From NCBI RefSeq assembly GCF_032854445.1, contig NC_088301.1:41535116-41599115 (forward strand): 64,000 nucleotides of DNA. Reading direction: 5' to 3'. The DNA is from Liolophura sinensis. Its lineage: Eukaryota > Mollusca > Polyplacophora > Chitonida > Chitonidae. A program made the position numbers and the translations under genes. The notes below the pieces were generated by a model. The model did not search any database. It was not told where the DNA came from and was given only the letters and a program-made list of their open reading frames with translations. This document shows, one piece after another, positions 1-11,082 of the stretch. The first letter of the stretch is position 1. Every line of letters begins with the position of its first letter.

Positions 1-951
1 TGTGAGAAACCTAAATGGAACATGCTTTAACATAGGCTTGGTTCCATCCTTAGCCTCACAAACTTTTGCCAAACTTAATGTCAGAGCAATATCACACTAC
101 CTTTGACCAGGGGAGAAGGACTTTAAGTGCTTAAATATATGAGAAACAAGAGCCTAGAGGATAAGGTGGATAATTTAGCATAAGCAAGATGTTTGGAAAC
201 TCTTAATTATTCTAAATGGAGTGTCTTCTGACTAGAACTGCAGCATGCTATCAGGCATGTCCCAACATCTTCGGTGAGTTCTAGTCATTTAGAACTAGTA
301 CATGTCGTTCAACTAACCTGCTAAAGTTGACATCCCCTCAGTTTTCTTGTCAAAAATTCGAACGTTGACCACTCAAAATATTTATGATTTGACTTGTATC
401 CCCCCTTGCACATTTCTCATAGTCACCAAACTGTACTGGTGCCTTTCACATTGTCCCACAGTAATTTTGTGCGAACTACACGTTTTTAAGTCAGCCAAAA
501 ATCAGACATGTGCGCCTCAAAAGGAGGTGTTCAATAGAGTTCAACTTAAACTTACAAGTGATTGTCATGTATCATTTACTGTACAGCTATCGATACCCAT
601 TACACCACTCCAGAAAACACTTACATCACTTATGTACGATACAGTTGACGTTAAATCACATTTCATATGTTTTCAGCCACGTTTCATCATCGAATGACCG
701 CCATGCTGGTTTGTAATTCTCGTTCTGCGTGAGAAGACACCCAACATTAATTTGCTTCCTTTTCAAATCATTTCACTTTTAGAATACTATGGGTTCGAAA
801 GCTTCATTTTTATTAGAAAAATATTTTAATCGATATAAAAGGAACTATCGCAAACATAATGGAAACTCGTCCTTTGACCCGTTAGCGTTTGATATGCACT
901 GAGCAAGCTACGAGCTAAATGAATTTGGAGCACTCCTGTCACGTGATCGAT
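1..951. other. Intergenic, upstream of eL20
   Basis: I see no supported gene here. Short open frames around 347-716 lack splice sites or homology that I recognise. A 10-bp inverted repeat (GACTAGAACT near 228 and AGTTCTAGTC near 277) could form a hairpin or be the remnant of a small inverted-repeat element. Confidence 0.5.
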
Positions 952-961
952 CTTTTTCCTC
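952..961 (+). promoter_or_regulatory. 5'TOP-like transcription start of the eL20 gene
   Basis: The run CTTTTTCCTC begins with C followed by an unbroken pyrimidine tract, 22 bases before the ATG of the ribosomal protein gene. Terminal oligopyrimidine starts are the known hallmark of animal ribosomal protein mRNAs and mediate growth-dependent translation. The ATG sits in a strong Kozak context (GCCGCCACCATGA). The start site itself is inferred from motif and position. Confidence 0.6.
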
Positions 962-973
962 GTGGCCGCCACC

Positions 974-3900
974 ATGAAAGCTCGTGGTGATGTAGGTTCT
1001 CTCTTTAGTGTGTAATTAGTACGGTTATGCTGCAGAAATGTTTAGATTTGGATGCGTAGTTGGTGATTTAAAATCATAATAATGGATGCACCAAAAGCTG
1101 TTGAAGCTTTTATGTATCTTGAATACCGTAGAGCAGCTGATTTTGTTCAGGCGCTTGAGAAAAATGTGGCTTCCTGTACTGTAAACATGCCGTCAAAATA
1201 AAACTGCAACAACTACACTCGACACCCGACCAGCAAAACCCGACATACATACCATAATTAGTGAACAGTTCGCTGCTTTATTGAGCCTAGGTGTTTTTGT
1301 TTGTTGATAAATAAATTTAAATAACAAGTCTGCGACGATTTTGATCCATCAATCGGTATGGATTAGGTGTGCATGTGTAATATGACCATGTATAATATAG
1401 GCCTATATATTCACTGCTGCTCTTACTCAAGTGATATGATGTTTGAAATGGTGGAAAGATCTAGCTGTTTTATTCATGCCTACAGGACTTACTTGTGCCC
1501 ACCAAAAGCTGAAAATCTTGTCTGAGTAACATTCAAGTTAATACAAAACCGGAAGCTCTCGTATTGATCCAACATACACTGGGAGTTTGGGTTAGATTAC
1601 ATGTTTTGCCATATGCCCGTGTTTGTTACCGTGTAGCCTGTTTTAGGTCTACACTTAACCTCACGTGACACGTGTGCTCATTGATTTGCATGGTGGAATC
1701 CCTAATAGTATCCTCTTAATTTATTATCCTCATCTATGTAACTAAGTAACTCGCTGCTTGGTGGTTACATTGACTGCTAGAGCTTTCTCCGTACAGAGTA
1801 TTGGGGTGTGGACAGCCATTTTGAAGTGTCGCATGACCTACATCTGGGTGTGAAATGCAACAGAGTTTGGGTATTGAAATCCTCAAGAAAACTTATATTT
1901 TGATTGCCCCAGCAAGAACAACTTCAACCTTCCTAATTCAATCCAAAAAGGCATAAAAAAGAACTGGTGTTTTTAGTGCAGTTAAATTTGGGTGCCGTCA
2001 GTGCAGAGTGCGTTGAAATGGGTCCCATCGAGTAGGAGTTCGCAGGCATGTGGCGATTTGTTTGAGAGGTGGCGATTGACTCAGTGTTATGATGATTGTC
2101 AGAATTCTAGATGGACTAATGCTTAGTGTTATCTAAATAAAGCACTGACACATATGGATATCACCATGGAAGAAAAGAAAACAAATTAGTCATAAGCAAA
2201 GGTAGAGTGTACTTTTTTTTAAATTGAGAACACCTTCCAGTTACCCAACACTTGGGTATGCAAAGGTCTTGTACGGCCTGGGTTCTAACCCCAACTTCCG
2301 GTATATGCAGGAGTGCCACCATGCAGAAATCTGGAAAACGTATTCTACTGTAGGGCCTATACTACCATCATATGTGTACTGGGCAGTTGTAAACACTAGG
2401 TTTGTTCTTTTGTTAGTTGATGAACCACTTCTCAGATGCTCATTGTGAAAAGCTGCTTCTTCCGTGGTAGCAACCTCAATGTTCAAATTCATGTGTAATG
2501 TATATGTATAGAGAGACAAGATCAGAAAGAAAGTTTCACTGATTTTAGAAATATAGCATTTCTCCCCTAATTTTCGTGGCGCCACCAATAGTTTGTTGGA
2601 CATAATCCATCAAAACATCAGAGCTCTTTTTAAAGGCAAATTATCACTACAACATCAGCGTTACCATACATTTTGCATACATTTCATTGTCTTTCCTGGT
2701 TAAAGATTGACATAATTGTCACAAGACTCTCAGACTTGGTGCTAAGGGGAAGTATGCCTGAAGCAATGACAGCAGTAGTTTATCATATCTCATGATCTCT
2801 TGAATGTAGTAGATTTTCACTGGCTTTTATTGTTTCTTTTAGGTGAAGGTTAAGGTTATATTGAAGACTGTAAATACTGTTGTTTAAGCACATTTCCTTC
2901 TATTTCAGTTGAAGGAGTACAAGGTTATTGGGCGCTCCGTCCCAACGGACATTGAACGGGTGCCACCCCTTTACCAGATGAGAATCTTCGCCCCTGATAA
3001 GGCCACAGCGAAGTCTAGGTTTTGGTACTTTGCTGAATTTTTGAAGAAGATGAAGAAAACCCGAGGTGAAATTGTGTGTTGTCAACGAGTAAGTACATGT
3101 ATTGCTTCACAAGCTGTGAATTTCATATGCTAATTAAGATGCGACTCCAAAACTTTTAATGTAAAAGTTTGAGCTGTTTTATATATATAAAGTGAAAATT
3201 GCTTTAAAATAGCAGAGCTATAGTTTACACTTTTGACCATGCAAAATGCAAAGGTATGGCTTTGGTACTATTTTAGTACAAATGTTAAATGTTACATTTC
3301 ATAAGATGTATAACAGATTGTATTAGTTATAAAAGAAAAAAGCAGTAAAATATAATCTGACTTATGTTTCTAAAGGTGTATGAGAAGCGCCCTTTGCAGA
3401 TAAAAAACATAGGCATTTGGCTGCGCTACACGTCCAGAAGTGGCATCCACAACATGTACAGGGAGTATCGTGATCTGACTGCTGCAGGAGCCGTTACCCA
3501 GTGTTGTAAGTCTCATGCACGGATCAAATGTCACTTATGACTTTGTCTAACATTGCCTGAATTCAAATGCGAACATTTCACAAATCACACTGTTATTCAG
3601 TTCAAGTGGGCAATGTTCAAAAACATTTTACTGTGCTTTGGAAGCAAATGTACCAGAAGTATTTAGCACCATAAGCTTCCCTCCATCATGATAGTTTCGG
3701 CCCACTGACAAATCACCTAGTCTTCTGCTGTGGTCAGGATCTCTGGCGGTGGCAGTAATTGTGACTCAGAGCATCTTCCATATTGAAGCTAATGGACTTG
3801 CTCTGTATTATCTGTCTTGTTAAATGTCAACGAGTATGACTTAACGTGATATCAGTTTTTGAGAGGTGAACATATGAGATGTGGGACCTCGCCTATTAAA

Positions 3901-5531
3901 ACATGCAGTATGCAGGTTATTTCACTACAGTGACAAATATTTTCAAGGCAACAAAATGTAACAAAACATGATACAAGCCTTTGAAAAATGTCAAATCTGG
4001 AATGATATCCATGTTTTTAAGCTGCAGAGTTCGCCAAAGCTGTCTGGTGTATTTAATTAGGGCCACGATTTTTTAAAAATGGTAAGGTTTATCCTGGGCT
4101 TTAAAAAAAAAGTTTACAAAATTCCATTTTTGGCATTAGCCATTTTCTGACGTCGTACCTAACCACTGCTTATTCCTATAAACACACCTTTTAAGCGCGA
4201 GATTGACTTCAAGAAGTCGCAAGGGAGGTTATTCAGTGTGGCCTTATTTTAGTGAAGTGGTTGGGACAAAACCGAGCAATGCTCAGTGAGTTGTCATTAG
4301 CTGCCAAGCAGGTTTAAGACTATTCTGGCCCATTGAAAACATTAAATGACTAATACTTATGTAGCGAAGCTGTATGAATGACCCTACTGTACATGTAGTC
4401 GCAATGTATTTGTTTAGCCAAAATTTTAGTCGCATATAAGATCTGTTAACTTTTGAGCCCTGCACTCCCATTTTAATGGAAAGAATACTGTTCCACTTCT
4501 GGGGATGGTTAGTCTGTTCACCGCTTGTGACGAATGACAAAGGCCTTAACTTATCACCCTTTGCTCATTTCTTTGTGTCAGTATTTTGACATTGTTGCAG
4601 TCAATTAAGAGCCTTGTCTGTTTCATAATCCGAATATTTGATCAACTTTGGCTCGAACCTAAATTACTTAAGAAGTGATAAACTGTCAGAGTACATGTTT
4701 GTTAGTTCATTCGTTGTCTAGTGCTGTGATCTGATGTTTATGAGCCTGAAGAACTGGTTGACTGGCAAGTAGGGTGGAGAGATCTGTTCCAAAACGTTTC
4801 TTCTACTGTAATCCACTTGTAGTTGACTCTTCTAGATGTTGCAATCTCACTAGCGAAAAATTTTTCTGTTTCCAGACCGTGACATGGGTGCCAGACATCG
4901 GGCTCGTGCATCTTCCATCCAGATCATTCGTCTGGAGGAAGTACCAGCATCCAAGTGTAGAAGGGCAAACATCAAGCAGTTTCATGTAAGTCACAAGGTG
5001 TTTTTACAACCCATGAAAATTGACTGGCCTTTTATGAGTTTTGAACAGAAAGGTTGTGTGAGTTTGGATCTCTCTGATGAGAGAGAGATTTGTAAGTTTA
5101 ATTCAAAAGATTTGTACGTTTGTGGCAAAGGACATTAGTCTCCACCATAAAGCTGAGTGCGACCAAATATACATGTACGTGATCTTGATAAGAATGAAGA
5201 AATATTCCTTTGTAGAGTTTGGATGGGAGAGTTTAACTGACAGTGGTACAAAGTTTATCTGCAAAATGAGTTCCTCTAAGACAAAATTTAGCATACAAAG
5301 CACAGGTGCACATTAGTTTGGCAAGAATATAATTTGAACATCTTGGGTGTTTGAAGGGAAATTTGGGTATTGCGTTCATATATTATTGTGACCCATCTGA
5401 AGCCTCTTTTTGTAATTGTCATTACCTTCTGGTTACAGAACAGCAAGATCAAGTTCCCTCTGCCACACAGAGTCAACAAGAGGCTCCACCATCCACGCTT
5501 CACCACTGCACGCCCCCATACAACCTTCTAA
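974..5531 (+). CDS. RPL18A: 60S ribosomal protein L18a (eL20), five exons
   Basis: Structural protein of the large cytosolic ribosomal subunit. Exons: 974-991, 2909-3088, 3376-3505, 4876-4985 and 5439-5531. All have GT..AG introns and matching phases (0, 0, 1, 0), giving 176 codons plus TAA, the same length as human RPL18A. Diagnostic stretches are [11 protein letters not shown] and KSRFWYF in exon 2, [11 protein letters not shown] and [11 protein letters not shown] in exon 3, [13 protein letters not shown] in exon 4, and [10 protein letters not shown] near the C-terminus. Exon 1 encodes only MKARGD; it was chosen because it follows a TOP motif, has a perfect Kozak context and splices in phase to LKEYK, as the human protein begins. 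The gene looks intact. Introns of this gene host snoRNAs in some animals, but I could not prove one here. Confidence 0.97.
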
Positions 5532-5581
5532 GGAGGGAATCCTCATTTATAATGTTATACTGTATACTGCAGTTCAACGTG

Positions 5582-5587
5582 AATAAA
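5582..5587 (+). promoter_or_regulatory. Polyadenylation signal of the eL20 gene
   Basis: An AATAAA hexamer lies about 50 bases after the stop codon. A short 3' UTR is usual for ribosomal protein genes. Confidence 0.6.
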
Positions 5588-8500
5588 ACGTTAACATGGA
5601 TGGGAATTAGACCTCTGGTGTTCTTTGCTTTTTTTTAACCAAGAGTACTGGTTGCTGGAGTATGTTAGTCCAAAGTCAGAAGGCTTGTCTCAAATCATAC
5701 ATGTGGCTGGACAATTCATGATATAGAAAAGGTATACTCTGTAGGTCATGCATGTTTATTCATAGGATTGGTGTTTTACTCAGCCAGCAGTATGGTAAGA
5801 GGAAGTCAACGACAAACCGCTGACCCTCCACAGCTTGCTGGCAAACTGGGCGTTCCACTCATCATACACATAGCTACTTGCTCACGTGCAATCAACGTCA
5901 TGACTGGTTTTAGAGACGGCCAATGATACTGTGTGCTGGATAGATGAGCCAAATTACTAGGTAGCTTGTGTGCATGAAAGGGTTGGTTTTTTGTTGTACT
6001 TTACGCAATGTGGCCTGGTGTTTAAGAGTGTGGATCGAGTTAAGACTTGCTTTGGAGTGTAATACCATTCTCTCTGGATTTAACACCAATAGGGCTAAAG
6101 GTCAGATAAATGTTAATTCCAGGCTTAAGTCTTAATACTCTAGAACAACTTGACCCAGACTTTCTCCACACCAATTCTGTTTGTCATCTATGAAGTCCTT
6201 CACTGTAAGAGGACCTATTATTAAGGCATACTGGGAACCAGATGTGGCTGAGTGTCAAAGTTCTTTTGTCTTTCGATTACTATGACAAAGGGTTTATACC
6301 CCACTCTTATTTGTTCTTGAGGCTTGACAATAAATGGTTGTTGAAGCTTATGTTCTGTTGGTACACTAACATTCATTGACATTAATTGACATCTGGTCTT
6401 CTGGGAATATTTTTTCAGTCACTTGCTGAGTGTCATTGGGGTACCCCAGATACTCTGAGTTTTCTTCCACATAAATGTATATAATTGATGGCCAATGTAT
6501 GCCAGTGATAATTCTAGAGTATGGCATTATAAAGCAATCAAATATTAAAGAATACTGGGTTTGAAAAAAAAAAACGTGTAGGTGACAGAGATCATTGGAA
6601 GAAGCATTTAAGGAGTATCAAAGTGATGTCTGTCGCGCAAATGATGGCTTCGTTTTGATCAGTCTTACAAGTAGACGACAGGAAATAAATTCTCTCAGTT
6701 AACCTGGTTAAAGTTTGAGAACCACCAGGGACAATGGACAAACTCTTGCCGGTAAAATGTTGTACATATGATTGAGTCTAATCTGTCTACTTGCCTATTG
6801 AATCTTAGAATTACATGTATCTTCAACAGAAGGGTAACACATGCACTGAAGTGCCCTGTGAACCGAATGTATTTAAATGAGCGCCTCCTAGTTCCTCATA
6901 AGTTTTAGGTTCAGTGACAGCCTTGGACAGGGAATTTCTTCATTCCCTCTGCTTTCATAATTAATGACACACTGGTGACAGAAAAGTGGTTGACTGCAAC
7001 CGTTTGTCCTATTACTCAGCATTACATCTTTCAAAGGGCATTTGTCTTCCACTTATATGGTGCACAAATGTGTAAGTCACGCGTGGAAAGTTTGTCAGTA
7101 AGTTGGAAATCGTACCCATAAAAATGTCTGCCATGTGAAAAGTTGTGAGCATGGAATTAAGAAACATGTAAATGAAGAGCCCTGTTGAATTAGATGACAA
7201 AAACTCCCAACTGCTGGCAAAGCTCATTAACCTGTGCATGTATAATGTTGTCCTCAAGCTTCATGACAAAAAATAATAAAATTAGGTTTCAAGCCGAATG
7301 ATGAGTGCCTTAACAACAAATCAACTTTTGGAGCAAGATTGCTTATTTATCTCTATCAGTTTATCATACTAATGCCATATTTCCAGAAAGTTCTGCTATC
7401 ATTTATAGCAACCACTTTTGTAATACACACCAAAAGTTAATAATCAAACACAACTGTACATCACCCAGTGACACTGGAAGATATGTCAAACATTTGTTGT
7501 GTATATACATAAATTTTGGAATTTATTACAAAATTCCATGATCTAATCAACTGTCGAAACATTGCATTTATTACTAACTTTTTTCCTTCAAATTGTGCAT
7601 CCATATATCGACACTTGACGCCATGGAGAAAACATGACGAGTCTAATTATTTTCATAATTTTCAGATCTATTACAAAATGCAACATTTCAAATTGGATTC
7701 ATTTATTTATTTATTTGATTGGTGTTTTACTCCGTACTCAAGAATATTTCACTTATACGACGGCGGCCAGCATTATGGTGGGAGGAAACCGAGCAGAGCC
7801 CGTGGGGAGGGGGGAGGGGGGGGGGGCACGACCATCTGCAGGTTGCTGGCAGACCTTTCCACGTACAGCCGGAGAGGAAGCCAGCATGAGCTGGATTTGA
7901 TCTCACAGCGACCGCATTGGTGAGAGACTTCTCGGTCATTGCGCCACTTCAAATTGGATGGTCAAATAATACACTTGAGCCAAAAACAATAAAAAGGTTC
8001 TGAGTGTTAATCAGGTCTAGTGTAGCTGCCATTCCATCTTTACTTAATTACTGCACCAAAACCCTATTTCTTCTAAAATTTGGGACACCTGGTCTGCTCA
8101 TTTTAGCCAGTATACATGTAATTCTAGTAGGAAGTTCCTTTTCTCTCACATTGTTAGACAATCTAATGAACAAGATACTCATATCTTTACTTTTCCAAAA
8201 GGCTAGTTAAGAAATGTAATATTCTACTTTCAACACTACTAATATCTTTCCCAAATTTTAGAACAATTAGGGTAACTCTCGCAGGCATCAATGTTTTTAA
8301 CACATTTAAATCAGTCTGCAGCAGTAGTGGTTTCTTCCTTCCATGTTAAGTCTTTCTAATATGTATGTTACAAGGAAATAACAACTAGAGATCCCTTATT
8401 TCACTGTCACCAATATTTCACATATTTTAAGTAATTATATTACATTTAAAAAATGCAACTATTTTGAGCTGTTTGTAAAAAAAAATTCAACCCTAAAGAC

Positions 8501-8632
8501 CAGCCTGCAGAACTGACAAGTGCAAGAAGAAAAAAAAGAATAAATAAGGCAGCAGTACAAGTTAAACTCCAAATACAGAAAACATGAAAAAGGTAGTACA
8601 TTATTCCAGAACATTGATATCAATCTCAATTA
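5588..8632. other. Intergenic region between convergent eL20 and CRADD genes
   Basis: No supported gene lies here. The stretch holds one SINE (described separately) and, at about 6025-6175, an imperfect inverted-repeat element. Its arms read GTGTGGATCGAGTTAAGAC on the left and, on the right, a TTAATACTCTAGAACAACTTG-like arm (one base trimmed here) ending CTCCACACC. The right arm resembles segments near 30390 and 36990, so it is probably an old dispersed repeat. Confidence 0.4.
7699..7947 (-). mobile_element. tRNA-derived SINE (family 1), minus orientation
   Basis: On the plus strand it reads from the A/T-rich tail (TTTATTTATTTGATTGGTGT) through the conserved body (AGAATATTTCACTTATACGA) towards the tRNA-like head, which is cut short at the right end. 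It is bounded by a 12-bp direct repeat TTCAAATTGGAT at 7687-7698 and 7948-7959, a clear target-site duplication. A G-rich expansion near 7808-7830 has grown inside it. Other copies in the window lie near 26247, 36400, 50791, 52341, 62580 and 63107. Confidence 0.85.
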
Positions 8633-8638
8633 TTTATT
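8633..8638 (-). promoter_or_regulatory. Candidate polyadenylation signal of the CRADD-like gene
   Basis: TTTATT on the plus strand is AATAAA on the minus strand, about 300 bases beyond the stop codon of the minus-strand gene. It is the first good hexamer I see downstream. Confidence 0.35.
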
Positions 8639-8940
8639 CAGGGAATTTACGATTACCTGTCCAGCATGGTATAAAAGAGTAATGATGATTTCACACCTGT
8701 CTGATTATATTCTCATACTATGAATTCAACAATAAAAGGTGCTGTGGGACTGTTGTCAGATAACAGGTTCAGTCTCATTTAAAACAATTTTCCTTTGTTT
8801 TCCTGGTGGCAGAGAAACACTCTTCATCATATGTGAAGTGCAAAGTGAAAGATTTCCAAATCACAGGCCTACACTACAGTCATATGTACTTGGAAATTTC
8901 ACAATGTCACTGGAAGTTCCAAATCCAGATAAAATTTCTT

Positions 8941-10062
8941 TTAGGAAACAATCACAGATTCATAGTGGGATCTCTCCACATCACAGTCCATCAGAGCTTG
9001 GAGCAAAACCTTCCATGTAGCTTTTTTACCGTTGATGCTTCTCCATTTGAATAACATTTTGAATATCAAAGATGGAATGTGTCCGTTCCCAAACTGCATT
9101 TTGAGCTGATCAATCTGAACACTCTTCAGACCTAATGATACTGCAATCTGCTCCCAGTTACTCCCTAAGTTGCAGGCTAGTCTGTTTAGTTCCTGATCAT
9201 TGGGCATTCTTTCGAGAATCTCTTCTGATAATCCATTTAACCAGTCCTCTGAAATAACAAACAGAAGAAAAAATAAATTGTGTACTATAAATTTCTATGT
9301 TACCTGTAACTATCATCACCTGAGCTGATGATGAATAAGGACTTTGCTAAATAAATGTTGCTATTTACATTTACCGTTACCTTTGAAGATTAAATAATCA
9401 AAACTGTAAATAGTCTTGTAAGGCTTGTATTGCCTTTTCGTTGTGAAAATACTACTGCTCTATATTTGACTCCATTATTTCGTCAGTAGCCATATACTGC
9501 ACCAATTAACATGAAAATAGCACACATCTACAACATGCTAATTTCTTCTTGATTATTGTTTAATGCCATACTCAAAATCCTACCATTATAAGGCCACACA
9601 ATACTAAGCCAGAGCTATATAGAAGCATTCGATCATGGTTGAATAATTTAATGGTCCTATGCACGCTGTAACCATTGACTGCTTTAGTGCCATCAGCAGT
9701 GGTAGCAAAGCAATAATAATTTAATAATAAAGTTGATAATTATTAACTATGGGATGACATTTACCTCTTCGGACAATATCCACTTTGGTTTCATCAAGAA
9801 TTGTTCCAAGAAAACTATGTCCAGATTCATCAAGAGCCTGTCGAAAGCATTTGTAAGCATTTTTACCACGCTTTGAAAGCCTCCTCAGCAACTCTCGTGT
9901 TATCATGCGATTTGTTTTTGGTTCAACTACCAAGATTTCATCCCAGTCATCCTGTGTGAATATTCCCTCTTGAAACAAATATGGCAACACATCCTTTGGC
10001 ATTAAGTCCTCTTCTAATGCCGTTTGGTTCAGCCTCAGTCTTTCTCTGTCCTCTTCATCCAT
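8941..10062 (-). CDS. CRADD: CARD and death-domain adaptor (CRADD/RAIDD-like), two coding exons
   Basis: Death-fold adaptor; the family links a CARD-containing initiator caspase (caspase-2 in vertebrates) to death-domain partners such as PIDD1. Coding exons on the minus strand are 10062-9765 and 9248-8941. The junction is in phase (1 base + 2) and gives 201 residues against 199 in human CRADD. Residues about 5-90 form the CARD (LPYLFQEGIFTQDDWDEI and ELLRRLSKRGKNAYKCFRQA). Residues about 115-195 form the death domain (NRLACNLGSNWEQIAVSLGL, FKWRSINGKKATW), which tracks the human DD closely. The start was set at MDEED because the bases just upstream (TTTCACAG then ACCAAACATC) form a splice acceptor, so a 5' UTR intron probably precedes the coding exon. 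The gene ends in TAA and looks intact. It lies head to head with ACAD9. Partners in this animal are inferred from the family only. Confidence 0.9.
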
Positions 10063-11082
10063 GATGTTTGGTCTGTGAAACAAATTCAAAACACAACCCT
10101 ATTTAGCCTTACTTTTGGCCAACACTTTTAGAGCAGTGTTTTCTTTTTTTATGGCATAACAGGACAAAGTATCATTTTGTAACTGTAAACAAGATTGAAC
10201 TCTTATATGCTATTTGAACAGTGGGGCATTTTGAACATTTTTGAACAGGGTAGCAGACACACAAAATGAAAAAAACCAACACCTCTAGAAGGAGTGGAGG
10301 TTGTGGGATAAATGTTTCTATGGTCATTTAGATCACAACTTACTTTCATATTCGCATACATTCAGGGTCATAGCTGATTGTACACAGATTTAAATTTAAC
10401 TAAACTATTGCCTTGCTAGATACCCATCACCCGAAACAACCATTTCCACATTTAAAATGTCATTTTCCATCACGTCATGTCAAACACATAGGACAGGGGA
10501 GACTGCTTCGTATCTGTCAGAAAAACAAGGGAAGTATTATAAAAGGCCCGATTTTCGAAAAGGGTTGGCAGACAACATCGAACACTCGGCTGTCAGGTCC
10601 ACTATAATTAAGCTTACGCCATACATACCGATTTTAAGGTACTTACCTCGTGGTTATATTACAATTACGAAACCAAAATTACAAGATTACAAAATAATTC
10701 AATCAAGCGTGTTCACAACCTGCAATAGTTGGATGTTTTGGTCAAGTTCAAAACCCAGTAACGAAGCGGAAATTCTGATGTTTTCCTTTTTATTTATAAT
10801 ACGGTTCTTTCATAACAGCAAACTTTTGCTTTACATTATGACATTGTTACAAATTTTCTTGTTATAATTAAAATAACATTTTACTTCTTTCTCCACTTAA
10901 CAATATAAACAGAATAATTGCAATAACTGTCCGTATTCGAATGTATATTTCTAGGTTAAGAACTTGTTAAAACCTGGACTTTGGCCTTTCCCTGTCGTCC
11001 GCTTGCTGGAAGGGAGAGAAGAAATCCGAAAGTCAAAGTGGAAAGTCATTGCTCACTGCTGTTGCATTTGAGTGCATTTAAC
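10063..11082. promoter_or_regulatory. Shared upstream region of CRADD-like (-) and ACAD9 (+) genes
   Basis: The two start codons point away from each other across 1020 bases. The minus-strand side must hold a 5' UTR exon of the CRADD-like gene, because an acceptor sits just before its first coding exon. The plus-strand frame that runs into ACAD9 from 10981 begins with TTG, not ATG, so translation of ACAD9 is placed at the internal ATG at 11083. No TATA box stands out. A common bidirectional promoter is an inference from spacing. Confidence 0.45.

Noticed and set aside
5063-5167. Possible box C/D snoRNA in eL20 intron 4 (TGATGA at 5075-5080, CTGA at 5153-5156, TTTGG/CCAAA outside)
   Set aside because: The stem is six or seven bases away from each box instead of next to it, the base before TGATGA is C not a purine, and no internal D' box is seen. 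Too weak to call without expression or conservation.
7634-7900. Open frames in SINEs reading like LIGVLLRTQEYFTYTT and YLFDWCFTPYSRIFHLYDGG
   Set aside because: They recur in every SINE copy in both orientations and come from the repeat body, not from a protein gene.
10457-10867. 136-codon open frame upstream of ACAD9
   Set aside because: It lies in the divergent promoter region, has no recognisable homology, runs through AT-rich sequence, and similar lengths occur in clear introns (for example 18595-18990).
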